A DNA stretch of 64,000 nucleotides from CAWHQZ01 sp963831645. GTDB taxonomy: Bacteria > Pseudomonadota > Alphaproteobacteria > Rhizobiales > Aestuariivirgaceae. The notes beneath the pieces were generated by a model. The model did not search any database and was not told where the DNA came from. It was given only the letters and a program-made list of their open reading frames with translations. Location of the stretch: the NCBI GenBank assembly GCA_963831645.1, contig CAWHQZ010000017.1, positions 1-64,000 on the forward strand, given 5' to 3'. Shown here in pieces: positions 8,083-16,224 of the stretch; position 1 is the stretch's first letter, and every line of letters begins with the position of its first letter. A program made the position numbers and the translations under genes.

Positions 8083-8886
8083 CTACGGCTGCACTTGGCC
8101 GTCTGCAGCGGCCTTGCGGAATTCAACCTGCTTGACGCCTTCCGGCACGACCGCCGTGAAGTGAGAGTCCTCGAACCCGCCACCGAGGCTCCAGGCATCC
8201 AGCTGAGCCATGAACTGCGGCTGGTGTTCCGCGATGACATAGTCAATTACGAAACGGCGGGGGACGGGCGACGTGTCGGCTTCGATCCACATCTGCCAAT
8301 CGGCGCCATCGCTTTCGAACGAGATCAGGTGGCACTGCACGCCGTCAACCATGCGCAGCCCGATATATTCGGAGGAGATGGCATTTTCGCCAAGCGCCTT
8401 GCTCACATCGGAATGAAGCAGATCGGCAAGTGCAATCTGGAATTCATACTTGTCGATCAGCTCATCCAGCAGCTTGTCGGTGTCGCCGGCGAAGTCGAGG
8501 GTCATAACTTCATTGGCGCTTTTCCGCCATACCGTGAGCTTTGAGCCGTCATACCAAGCGGAGGCGGCGGCGCCGGTGTCGTCGAGCGTATTGGCTTGAA
8601 GGTGGTTGGGCCGCTTGAGGATCACATCGGCCTCGCGAGCGGTTTTGACCTTGATCCCGTCCTCCTGCACTACGTCGAAGAAAGTGCGTGCGCGGAAAGA
8701 GATGGTTTGTTCTTTCGACAGGTAGTCCGACATTCCCTGCAGAACCGCCATCGCCTTTTCGTCGCGGCGGCCGGTCTGGCTGTCCTGAGCCAGCGTCTCT
8801 CCCACGAGCGACCAGCTCCCAGCCGCGAGAAGCGCGGCCGCATAACAAACCCGCATTGACCGGAACAATGATACCTGATCGGCCAT
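8083..8886 (-). CDS. DUF2092 exported protein, copy 2
   Basis: 267 aa, starting MADQVSLFRS after an AGGAGG site. It has the same signal peptide and DUF2092 domain as copy 1; visible differences are a V-to-I change (SEYIGLRM) and a different end (KAAADGQVQP instead of KAAADD). Both copies are full length, so gene dosage rather than divergence seems to be the outcome so far. It is the second gene of the operon starting with the glycine/tyrosine-rich protein and driven by the box at 9398. Confidence 0.8.
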   Translation of the reverse strand: MADQVSLFRSMRVCYAAALLAAGSWSLVGETLAQDSQTGRRDEKAMAVLQGMSDYLSKEQTISFRARTFFDVVQEDGIKVKTAREADVILKRPNHLQANTLDDTGAAASAWYDGSKLTVWRKSANEVMTLDFAGDTDKLLDELIDKYEFQIALADLLHSDVSKALGENAISSEYIGLRMVDGVQCHLISFESDGADWQMWIEADTSPVPRRFVIDYVIAEHQPQFMAQLDAWSLGGGFEDSHFTAVVPEGVKQVEFRKAAADGQVQP

Positions 8887-8912
8887 CGCATTTTCCTCCT
8901 TGATCATCGTTC

Positions 8913-9251
8913 TTAGCGTCGGCGAGCCACTCGGCGGCCCGTGCGTCGCGCGACCCGCCGTGACGTACCCCGGACGCCGGCAACCCCGTAGTATCCCCCG
9001 TAGTATCCGGATCCCCCGTAGTATCCGTATCGAGGCGCTACAACGCCTGCAGAGTAGCCACAATAGTAATGCACAAGCAGCAGGTCACTTGCCGGTGATT
9101 CCGCCCGGGCAAACGTCGGTTGCATGCTCGTTATGTTGACCATCGTCGCCGCGGGAACCTCCTCGGGCAGCGCGACCGCAATCGCGAGCGCAAAGCTCAA
9201 GGCATACCAGGCATGCTTGCCCAGCGCGGTGGGCAAGCCGGAACAAATCAT
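8913..9251 (-). CDS. Small exported Gly/Tyr-rich protein, copy 2
   Basis: 112 aa. Same layout as copy 1: signal-like N-terminus, linker MVNITSMQPTFARAESPASD, the YGYYGGSGYYGGYYG tract, and a basic RRVARR-type tail. The N-terminus differs (MICSGLPTALGKHAW) because copy 1 carries an extra stretch upstream. In either copy, internal starts nearer the hydrophobic segment are possible. No function can be assigned. Confidence 0.65.
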   Translation of the reverse strand: MICSGLPTALGKHAWYALSFALAIAVALPEEVPAATMVNITSMQPTFARAESPASDLLLVHYYCGYSAGVVAPRYGYYGGSGYYGGYYGVAGVRGTSRRVARRTGRRVARRR

Positions 9252-9397
9252 TCGATTCTTCGTATTTCATAGGGTTCATCGGGATCATGACATTCACCTA
9301 CGCTCTTCCCTTTGCTGCACATCGCCTACACCTAGATCTACGCGCTGAGACGGCGATCGATTTTAAGATCAACTATCATTGAATTCGACGGCGTTCC

Positions 9398-9411
9398 TTG
9401 ATCCATATCAA
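9398..9411. promoter_or_regulatory. FixK/FNR box (perfect), duplicated with copy 2
   Basis: TTGAT-CCAT-ATCAA, identical to the site at 3012-3025 and at the same relative place, near the end of the duplicated block. It should drive the second glycine-rich/DUF2092 operon. Confidence 0.8.
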
Positions 9412-9496
9412 AATCAGGGTCCGCCCTCGAGAGAGCCTTCGTAAATGCTGCGAGTGATTTTGCGCTCGGGCGCTTTGGGCAGCATTTGGGCTAAAG

Positions 9497-10816
9497 CTAG
9501 CTGGACGCATCCTCGGCAGAGGAGGTGCGCCGTCGTTGCCAGACGAAGACGGGAATCCCCAGGATCAGCAGCACCAGACCATAGAGCACGGGCTCGGCAC
9601 CGCAGCCATAAAGCGTGAACACCGCGAAGACGAATGCGATAAGCTCGATGATCGTGACGCGCGGCACCATGCCTCCGGGTGTCGCTCGTGCAGCAACCAA
9701 TGGGCTGGCGAGGGCGCAGAAGGCGTAGGGGATCACGGCGGCCATCGTGCTCAGTCCGACTACCGTATTGTAGAAGGCCGAGAAGCCAGATGAGGCTGCG
9801 GCCTGAACAAGAACCAGCACCGTGGCGAGCGCAGCCGAGACAATGATGCCCGTTGCCGGAACCTCGCGCGCGGATAGCTTGCTGAAGACGGGCGGGAACA
9901 GCTTGTCCCGGGAGGCGGCCATGGGCACCTGTCCCATCAGCAGCGTCCATCCGTTGAGCGCACCGATCGACGACAGGATAACGGCGAGCGACACCAGTGT
10001 TCCACCCCACGGGCCCCACATGATCTGCGCGGCATCTGAGAAGGGCGCTACGGATTTCACCAGCTGGCTGCCTGGAACCACCCCCATGACCGCAACGGTA
10101 CCCAGCACATAGAGCAGCGCGGCGATGCCGATACCGAGCACCGTCGCCCTCGGGATCGTGCGTGCGGCATCCTTGACGTCGCCTGCCGGCACCGTGGCGG
10201 ATTCCAGCCCGAGAAAGGCAAACATCGTCAATGGCGCCATGGCGGCGCCTGCGGTGAACAACGATGTCTGGCTGGAATCAAAGGGCGTGAAGTTCGATGC
10301 ATCGACGTAGAGCAGCCCGATCAGCGCGATGGCGCCGAATGGCACCAGCTTGGAGTAGGTCGTGATTTCCGAGAAGATGCCGGCTGCCTTTACCCCGCGC
10401 AGGTTGACGGCGACGACGCCCCAGATCGCGCCCAGCGTCAGCACGACGGCCATGGTCCTGTTGTGCATTCCCGGGAAATAGTCCATCACCGCACCGGCAA
10501 AGGCGATGGCGATCACAGGCAGCGAGGTCCAGATCGAAATCCAGTAGCCCCAGGCGATCAGGAAGCCCGGGAAATCACCATAGCCAAGGCGCGTATAGGC
10601 GTAGGGTCCGCCCGTCTCAGGTGCGAGCCGCGCGAGCTTGGCGAAGGTGAGGCCGAGACAGATCGCGCCAACGGCCATGACGATCCAGGCAAGGATTGCA
10701 AGATTGCCGTAGGGCGCCAGGGCGGCCGGCGAAAGATAGAAACCCGAGCCCACCATGTTGCCGACCACAATGGCCGTGCAGGCGGCGATACCGAGGCTTT
10801 TCTCTTTTTTTGCCAT
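9497..10816 (-). CDS. APC-family basic amino acid/polyamine antiporter-like permease
   Basis: 439 aa with about 12 predicted membrane helices. The first helix carries the APC signature (NMVGSGFYLSPAALAPYG), and a second conserved stretch reads LAPETGGPYAYTRLGYG. Overall it resembles the AdiC/CadB/PotE antiporter branch, but the substrate cannot be read from the sequence. It starts 27 bp after the ppk2 remnant and probably belongs to the same minus-strand transcript as ppk2, fabI and the CoA-transferase under the box at 13986. In acid or anoxic stress such antiporters exchange amino acids for decarboxylation products; here that is inference. Confidence 0.8.
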   Translation of the reverse strand: MAKKEKSLGIAACTAIVVGNMVGSGFYLSPAALAPYGNLAILAWIVMAVGAICLGLTFAKLARLAPETGGPYAYTRLGYGDFPGFLIAWGYWISIWTSLPVIAIAFAGAVMDYFPGMHNRTMAVVLTLGAIWGVVAVNLRGVKAAGIFSEITTYSKLVPFGAIALIGLLYVDASNFTPFDSSQTSLFTAGAAMAPLTMFAFLGLESATVPAGDVKDAARTIPRATVLGIGIAALLYVLGTVAVMGVVPGSQLVKSVAPFSDAAQIMWGPWGGTLVSLAVILSSIGALNGWTLLMGQVPMAASRDKLFPPVFSKLSAREVPATGIIVSAALATVLVLVQAAASSGFSAFYNTVVGLSTMAAVIPYAFCALASPLVAARATPGGMVPRVTIIELIAFVFAVFTLYGCGAEPVLYGLVLLILGIPVFVWQRRRTSSAEDASS

Positions 10817-10842
10817 TTCAATCCCGCATCCCGCACAACCGG

Positions 10843-11666
10843 TTAGTACTTCTCGGCAACAAAGTTCATTCCCTGCAAGGGGGCCTGATCGTCATACTTG
10901 CGCTTTTTCGAGCGCTTGGGCAGCTTGACTTTAGGGTGCGGTACCTTCTCGAACGGAATTCTGCTTGAGGATATGCGATATGCAGTTCAGTCGCGCCCGC
11001 CGTTTGTCGTCCGATCGCAGAATGTACCACGGCGCGTGCTTGCTATCGGTACTTGCTTCAGCATCATGTCACGCGCTCGCGAATAGTCATACCACCGTCC
11101 ATATGACTTCGACATCCATCGGGCTCAGTTTCCATTGCCGCAGTGGATCATGGATGCGAGCCTCAAATCGTTGCTCCTGCTCTTGCTTGCCCACCTCCAG
11201 CCAAATCTTGATCAGCATGATACCGCCATCGACAATGTACTTCTTCGATTTGCGGACAGAGATCCAGAAATCGATCGTGCTGCTCGTCGGTGCAAAATCC
11301 CATCACGTATTCGACGCCGGCGCGATTGTACCAGCTGCGATCGAAGATGACGACTTCGCCGGCCGCTGGATATCTTTCGATGTAGCGTTGCATGAACATC
11401 TGGGTCTTCTCACGGTCGGAGGGAGTCGGAAGGGCGACGACTCGAAACACCCGCGGACTCACTCTTTCCGTGATGGCTTTGATGGTTCCACCTTTGCCGG
11501 CGGCATCTCGTCCCTCCAGCAGGATGATGATACGCGCTCCCTTCGCCTTGATCCATTCCTGCAAGTGGCAAAGCTCGACCTGCAGCTGTCGCAATTCCTT
11601 CTCGTAGACTTTACGTTTCATCTTTCCGTTGTCTCGACCTTCTGTTTCAATGCCAGGCTTCACCAT
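10843..11666 (-). pseudogene. ppk2: Polyphosphate kinase 2, multiply frameshifted
   Basis: The N-terminal frame (MVKPGIETEGRDNGKMKRKV) contains the Walker A region IILLEGRDAAGKGGTIKAI and the DRSWYNRAGVE motif of PPK2, which transfers phosphate between polyphosphate and nucleotides. After an extra base near 11254 the frame moves to YIVDGGIMLIKIWLEVGKQE; further shifts near 11110, 11060 and 10960 are needed to reach KHAPWYILRSDDKRRARLNC and the C-terminal VKLPKRSKKRKYDDQAPLQG. Full-length homology with at least three indels argues for a decayed gene unless the assembly is poor here. Confidence 0.8.
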
Positions 11667-11734
11667 TTATTGCTGACAAGTTACGCATATTTGGAGCGAC
11701 GCAGTTCCCGGGGCCCTTGCGCCTGGCAAGCTCT

Positions 11735-12519
11735 TTAGTCGATGATGTGGTAGCCGCCATCGATGTAAAGCGTTTCGCCGGTGATCAGGCGCGCAGCGTC
11801 GTGCGCCAGGAAAGCGGTGGCGACGCCGACATCATCGATGCTCACGAGACTGCGGGCAGGCGCCTTCGCTTGCGCCTTGTCGAGCAGTTCGTCGAATTCC
11901 GGGATGCCCGGAGGCCGCTCGCGTCGCGAGCGGTCCTGGCGAGATGGCATGGACACGGATACCCTTCGGGCCGAGCTCGGCGGCGATGTAGCGGACCGCG
12001 CTCTCGAGCGCAGCCTTGGCGACTCCCATGATGTTGTAGTTCTCCACCACCATCTGGCTGCCGTAGTAGGTCATCGTGAATAGCGTCCCACCCCGAGGCA
12101 TCAGCGGCTCCGCCAGATGCGCCATGCGAATGAATGACCAGCAGGACACGTCCATGGTGGTGAGGAAACCTTCACGCGGCGCATCGACTACCCGTCCCTG
12201 CAGCGTATCCTTGGGTGAGAATGCGATGGAGTGGACGACGAAATCGAGCTCGCCCCACTGCTTGGCGATGTCGCTCGAAAACCGCCTCCATCTGACCAGG
12301 TGTGCGCACGTCGAGCGGCAGGATGATCGGCGCCTCGAGCTCACGGGCGAGCGGCTCGACGTATTTCTTCGCTTTGTCGTTGAGATAGGTTACCGCCAGC
12401 TCCGCCCCGAGCGCTCGAAACGCCTTGGCGCAGCCCCAGGCGATGGACTGATCATTGGCGATGCCGACGATGAGACCTCTCTTGCCTTCGAGCAACTTCG
12501 CTTTCACATCGGGAATCAT
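11735..12519 (-). pseudogene. fabI: Enoyl-ACP reductase (FabI), two frameshifts
   Basis: Three consecutive frames join into FabI, the NADH-dependent enoyl-ACP reductase of fatty-acid synthesis. The first covers GKRGLIVGIANDQSIAWGCA (nucleotide-binding), the second WGELDFVVHSIAFSPKDTL and the active-site stretch with Tyr-x6-Lys (YNIMGVAK), the third IPEFDELLDKAQ to the end LYIDGGYHIID. Extra bases near 12280 and 11940 break it. It starts 39 bp after the CoA-transferase and has a plausible AGAGG ribosome site. Such paralogues recur beside CoA-transferase/pta/ackA genes; the housekeeping fabI is presumably elsewhere. Confidence 0.85.
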
Positions 12520-12557
12520 GTGATAGACCTCTAATTTTCACCGCTACGTGCGACCAT

Positions 12558-13865
12558 TTACAACACCATTTCCGGAACGCGATCCGGAATGAGGAGCTCG
12601 GCCTCGGTTGCCGCGATTACCTGTGAGGTTGAGATTCCGGGACCGGTCTCGAGCAGCGTCGCGCGACCCTCGGGGAAGGCGATCACCGCCAGTTCCGTAA
12701 CGATCAGATCCACCGGCCGCGTCGATGTGATCGGCAGCGTGCATTTCTTGACAATCTTCGGGGCGCCCTTGGCTGTGTGCTGCATCGCCACGATGACGCG
12801 CTTGGCGCCCGAAACCAGGTCCATGGCCCCGCCCATGCCCGGCACCATCTTGTTGGGGATCATCCAGTTGGCCAGCCGTCCGCTCTGATCGACCTGCAGG
12901 CCGCCGAGCACCGTGATATCGAGATGACCGCCACGAATGAGGCCGAAGGACATTGCGCTATCGAATGTGCTGGCGCCGGGCAGGGCGGTAACCGGCCGGC
13001 CGGCTGCGTCGGTCAGCGTGGGATGTGCCATTCCTTCCTCAGGAGGCGATCCGGTGCCGAGCAGTCCATTCTCGGATTGAAAGAAAACATGCATGCCCTC
13101 CGGCAGATGGTTTGCGACCAGCGTCGGAATCCCGATGCCGAGATTGACGAGCATGCCGGGCTTCAGCTCGCGGGCAATCCGGCGGGCGATAATCGTCTGC
13201 GGTTCCATGGCGCTGCTCATGAACTGGCGAACGAGGTAGTCGACAAGGGGCGCCGGCGTCACGACATGATCAGGCGAGAGCACACCGATAGGAACAATGT
13301 TATCCGCGCTGGCGATGACGGTGTCGGCCGCCATCGCGATCACCGGATTGAAGTTGCGAGCCGTCAGCGCGTAGCTCAGGTTGCCCAGATAGTCGGCAAG
13401 GAACGCCTGCACCAGGGCGAAGTCGGCGCGCAGCGCGACTTCGAGTAGATAACCCGTGCCATTTACTTCGATGCGCTGCTTGCCTTTCTCGACAATGGTG
13501 CCGATGCCGGTCTGCGTCAAAATTCCACCGAGCCCGTGTCCGCCGGCGCGAATGCGTTCGATGAGGGTGCCTTGCGGGACGAGCTCGACATCCAACTCGC
13601 CGGCCATCATCTGCCGTTGCGTTTCGGGGTTGAGGCCGATGTGACTCACGATGGCTTTGCGTAGCAGCTTGGCCTCGACGAGCTTCCCGATGCCTTTACC
13701 CGGCATCGCGGTGTCGTTGGCGATCACGGTGAGATCGCGCTTGTTTTGCCGCACAATCTCGTCAATGACGCGTTCAGGTGTTCCGACCGCCATGAACCCG
13801 CCGATCATCAGGCTCGCGCCGTCGGGGATCATGGCAACCGACTTTTCCAGAGAGACAGCTTGCAC
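12558..13865 (-). CDS. Fused alpha-beta 3-oxoacid/acetate CoA-transferase
   Basis: 435 aa from a GTG (VQAVSLEKSVAMIPDGASLM) with GGAAG upstream; an ATG at 13922 is an alternative. The N-terminal half is AtoD/ScoA-like (MIGGFMAVGTPERVIDEI, SHIGLNPETQRQMMAGELDV, LVPQGTLIERIRAGGHGLGG). The C-terminal half is AtoA/ScoB-like (GMLVNLGIGIPTLVANHLPE), with the catalytic-glutamate motif SENG in FFQSENGLLGTG. Two subunits that are usually separate are one polypeptide. It moves CoA between acyl-CoA and a short-chain acid such as acetate or acetoacetate. It is first in a minus-strand operon with fabI and ppk2, with a FixK/FNR box 120 bp upstream. It could feed acetyl groups into or out of storage polymer under oxygen limitation (inference). 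Confidence 0.85.
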   Translation of the reverse strand: MQAVSLEKSVAMIPDGASLMIGGFMAVGTPERVIDEIVRQNKRDLTVIANDTAMPGKGIGKLVEAKLLRKAIVSHIGLNPETQRQMMAGELDVELVPQGTLIERIRAGGHGLGGILTQTGIGTIVEKGKQRIEVNGTGYLLEVALRADFALVQAFLADYLGNLSYALTARNFNPVIAMAADTVIASADNIVPIGVLSPDHVVTPAPLVDYLVRQFMSSAMEPQTIIARRIARELKPGMLVNLGIGIPTLVANHLPEGMHVFFQSENGLLGTGSPPEEGMAHPTLTDAAGRPVTALPGASTFDSAMSFGLIRGGHLDITVLGGLQVDQSGRLANWMIPNKMVPGMGGAMDLVSGAKRVIVAMQHTAKGAPKIVKKCTLPITSTRPVDLIVTELAVIAFPEGRATLLETGPGISTSQVIAATEAELLIPDRVPEMVL

Positions 13866-13985
13866 GTTTCTTCCAGACCTCCGGGCGTGCTCGGCTATTG
13901 CGACGGCCAGTGCTCCACCTCCCATTGGGGAGCATCCGAGCTCACTCTTCTCCTTCTTCAGTAAGCACGCCGCCGCCCGCATCCC

Positions 13986-13999
13986 TTGATTTTGGTCAA
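13986..13999. promoter_or_regulatory. FixK/FNR box
   Basis: TTGAT-TTTG-GTCAA, between ackA (ending 14031) and the CoA-transferase start. Class II spacing gives a start near 13951, favouring translation starts below that position (ATG 13922 or GTG 13865). Confidence 0.75.
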
Positions 14000-14030
14000 A
14001 AATTGCGGAAATGCGACCCAACAGCAGCCG

Positions 14031-15247
14031 TCACGCCATCGCCTTGTCTGCCGAGGAAGATTGGCGGCGTACCGAGATGAGCGAAAGCGTATGCCGCGCG
14101 ATCATCAGTTCCTCATCGGTCGGAATCACATACAGAGCGACGCGACTCTCCTGTCCTGATATCAGTTGCTCATGCGCTGCGTTGGCGGCCGGATCGAGGG
14201 CCGCGCCCAGCCAGGCGAGCTTCTCGACGACGCGTGCACGGAGTCTCACCGAGTTCTCGCCGATTCCGGCAGTGAATACGAAAGCGTCGAGCCCACCGAG
14301 AGCCGCCGCCAGCATTCCGGCATGCAGCCCCACCCGGTAGACGAAGTAGTCCATTGCGAACACGGCACGCGGGTCGGGACTCCTCTCCAGTTCGCGTACA
14401 TCGTTGCTGATGCCGGAGAGGCCCTTCAGGCCGCACTCGCGGTAAAGAAGATCCTGCACCTCTGCCGCCATCATGCCTCTTTCGGCGATGAGATAGAGCA
14501 CCACGCCCGGATCGATCTGTCCGGGCCGCGTTCCCATCGGGAGGCCGTCGAGCGCCGTGAATCCCATTGAACTTTCGACGCTGCGGCCACCAAAGAGCGC
14601 ACACATGGACGCGCCGCTTCCCAGGTGCGCGACGATCACCCGGCCACTCGCGATCCGCGGGGCGACCTGGCGCAGCCGCTCGGCAACATATTCGTAGGAC
14701 AGTCCATGGAAGCCATAGCGACGCACGCCATCCGTATAGAAGCGCTCCGGGATCGCATAATGGTCCGCGACCGCGCTGTGACCGCGATGAAACGCAGTGT
14801 CAAAGCAGGCGACCTGCGGCAGCTCCGGGCGGCGCGCCAGCAACGAGCGGATCGGCGCCAGATTGTTTGGCTGATGGAGCGGCGCCAGTGGGATGTAGCG
14901 CTCGAGATGCGCCAGAACCTTGTTGTCGACCAGCACAGGCTGGCTGTAATCGGGGCCGCCATGAACGACGCGATGCCCGACGGCAACGAGATTGAACTTC
15001 TGTGTGTCGCGTATCCAGACCCCGGCCCGTTGAATCGCGGTAGCGAGGTCCGGAACGGCGCCTGCTGGATAAGTCCGGTCGATCAGCAGCGTGTTGTCGG
15101 CTCCTTGAGCGCGCAAACCGAGGCGACGTGCCAATGCCGTCCATCTGACCCTTGACCAGGCGTTGCAGACTTTCTCGTTTCATCGATACCGAACACTTGA
15201 AACTTGAGGCTCGAGGAGCCGGCGTTGACGACCAGGATCGCGTCCAT
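14031..15247 (-). pseudogene. ackA: Acetate kinase, N-terminal frameshifts
   Basis: The start MDAILVVNAGSSSLKFQVFG is the phosphate-binding N-terminus of acetate kinase. The frame then breaks twice (near 15190 and 15130), through a short middle piece SLQRLVKGQMDGIG, before the long intact body from DNTLLIDRTYPAGAV to the end. The body has VGHRVVHGGPDYSQPVLVD, ACFDTAFHRGHSAVADHYAI, RRYGFHGLSYEYV and FTAGIGENS, the expected catalytic and adenosine-binding motifs. It converts acetyl phosphate plus ADP to acetate plus ATP. It is downstream of pta by 5 bp. If the two indels are errors it is fully functional; if real, substrate-level ATP formation from acetyl-CoA is lost at this locus. Confidence 0.85.
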
Positions 15248-15252
15248 GCCGG

Positions 15253-16224
15253 TCACGCTGCCGGCAGGATTGCCGTACGTCGCCGCGCGTCGGCATAGAG
15301 CACCGCCACGGCGCAGGAGGCCAGGCGTGCGCGAACGGTATCGGCGCGCGAGGTCAGGATGATCGGCACCCGCGCTCCGAGCACGATACCGGCGGCGTCT
15401 GCCTTGGCAAGGAAGGTGAGATTCTTGGCGAGCATGTTGCCGGCTTCGAGATCGGGAACGACCAGGATCTGGGCTCGCCCTGCGACGGCAGACTGGATGC
15501 CTTTGATCTTCGCAGCCTCCGGATCGATGGCATTGTCGAAAGCCAGCGGCCCGTCGAGCACGCCACCGGTGATCTGTCCGCGATCGGCCATCTTGCACAA
15601 AGCCGCTGCCTCGATCGTCGATGGAATCTTGGACGTGACCGTTTCGACGGCCGAGAGAATGGCGACGCGCGGAGTCCCGAGACCAACCTGGGTGAACAGG
15701 TCGATCGCGTTCTGGATGATGTCGCGCTTGGCGTCGAGGTCGGGAAAGATGTTGATGGCTGCATCGGTGATAAACAATGTCTCGGAATAGGTCGGCACAT
15801 CCATGACGAAGACATGGCTGATCCGCCGCGCGGTGCGCAAGCCCGTTGCAGACGCGGTGACAGCCCGCATGAGCTCGTCGGTGTGCAGGCTGCCCTTCAT
15901 CAGCAGCTCGCCCTTTGCCTCGTGGATCAGCTTCACCGCCTTTGCGGCTGCTTCTTCACTGTGCGCCGCGTCGACGATCTCGATTTTGCTGACATCGAGA
16001 TGGTGCTGTCGCGCGACGGCAGTTATTTTTGCCGCCGGCCCAACGAGCACAGGAACGATGAGGCCGGCCTCGGCCGCCTCCATGGCTCCTCGCAGCGAAG
16101 TTTCATCGCACGGGTGCGCCACGATGGTCGTGACTGCGGGCACCTGCCTGGCGCGGGCGATCAAACGCTCGTATTTCGCGTGCGGTTGTGCGGATGGAGC
16201 AGCCTCGGATTTTGCCATCATCAA
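15253..16224 (-). CDS. pta: Phosphate acetyltransferase (Pta_PTB family)
   Basis: 323 aa, uninterrupted. It is a single PTA_PTB domain without the N-terminal regulatory domains of long Pta. Features include PCDETSLRGAMEAAEAGLIV near the N-terminus, KGSLHTDELMRAV, HVFVMDVPTYSETLFITDAA, GGVLDGPLAFDNAID and the C-terminal ARVPIILTSRADTVRAR. It interconverts acetyl-CoA and acetyl phosphate; closely related enzymes prefer butyryl-CoA. It sits between the DUF3141 gene (upstream) and ackA (5 bp downstream), forming an acetyl-CoA to acetate plus ATP branch under the FixK/FNR box at 18576. The symbol refers to the family role. Confidence 0.85.
   Translation of the reverse strand: MMMAKSEAAPSAQPHAKYERLIARARQVPAVTTIVAHPCDETSLRGAMEAAEAGLIVPVLVGPAAKITAVARQHHLDVSKIEIVDAAHSEEAAAKAVKLIHEAKGELLMKGSLHTDELMRAVTASATGLRTARRISHVFVMDVPTYSETLFITDAAINIFPDLDAKRDIIQNAIDLFTQVGLGTPRVAILSAVETVTSKIPSTIEAAALCKMADRGQITGGVLDGPLAFDNAIDPEAAKIKGIQSAVAGRAQILVVPDLEAGNMLAKNLTFLAKADAAGIVLGARVPIILTSRADTVRARLASCAVAVLYADARRRTAILPAA

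Larger units (their letters stand above)
8049..9422. repeat. Segmental duplication, copy 2
   Basis: Same orientation as and near-identical to 1628-3036; see that entry. The two direct copies are about 6.4 kb apart, so recombination between them could delete or amplify everything from the receiver gene to the small hypothetical. Confidence 0.9.

Noticed and set aside
9423..9496. Short minus-strand frame MLPKAPERKITRSIYEGSLE
   Set aside because: Looks like the end of some protein but no family was recognised and no start or upstream domain is present; it abuts the duplication border.
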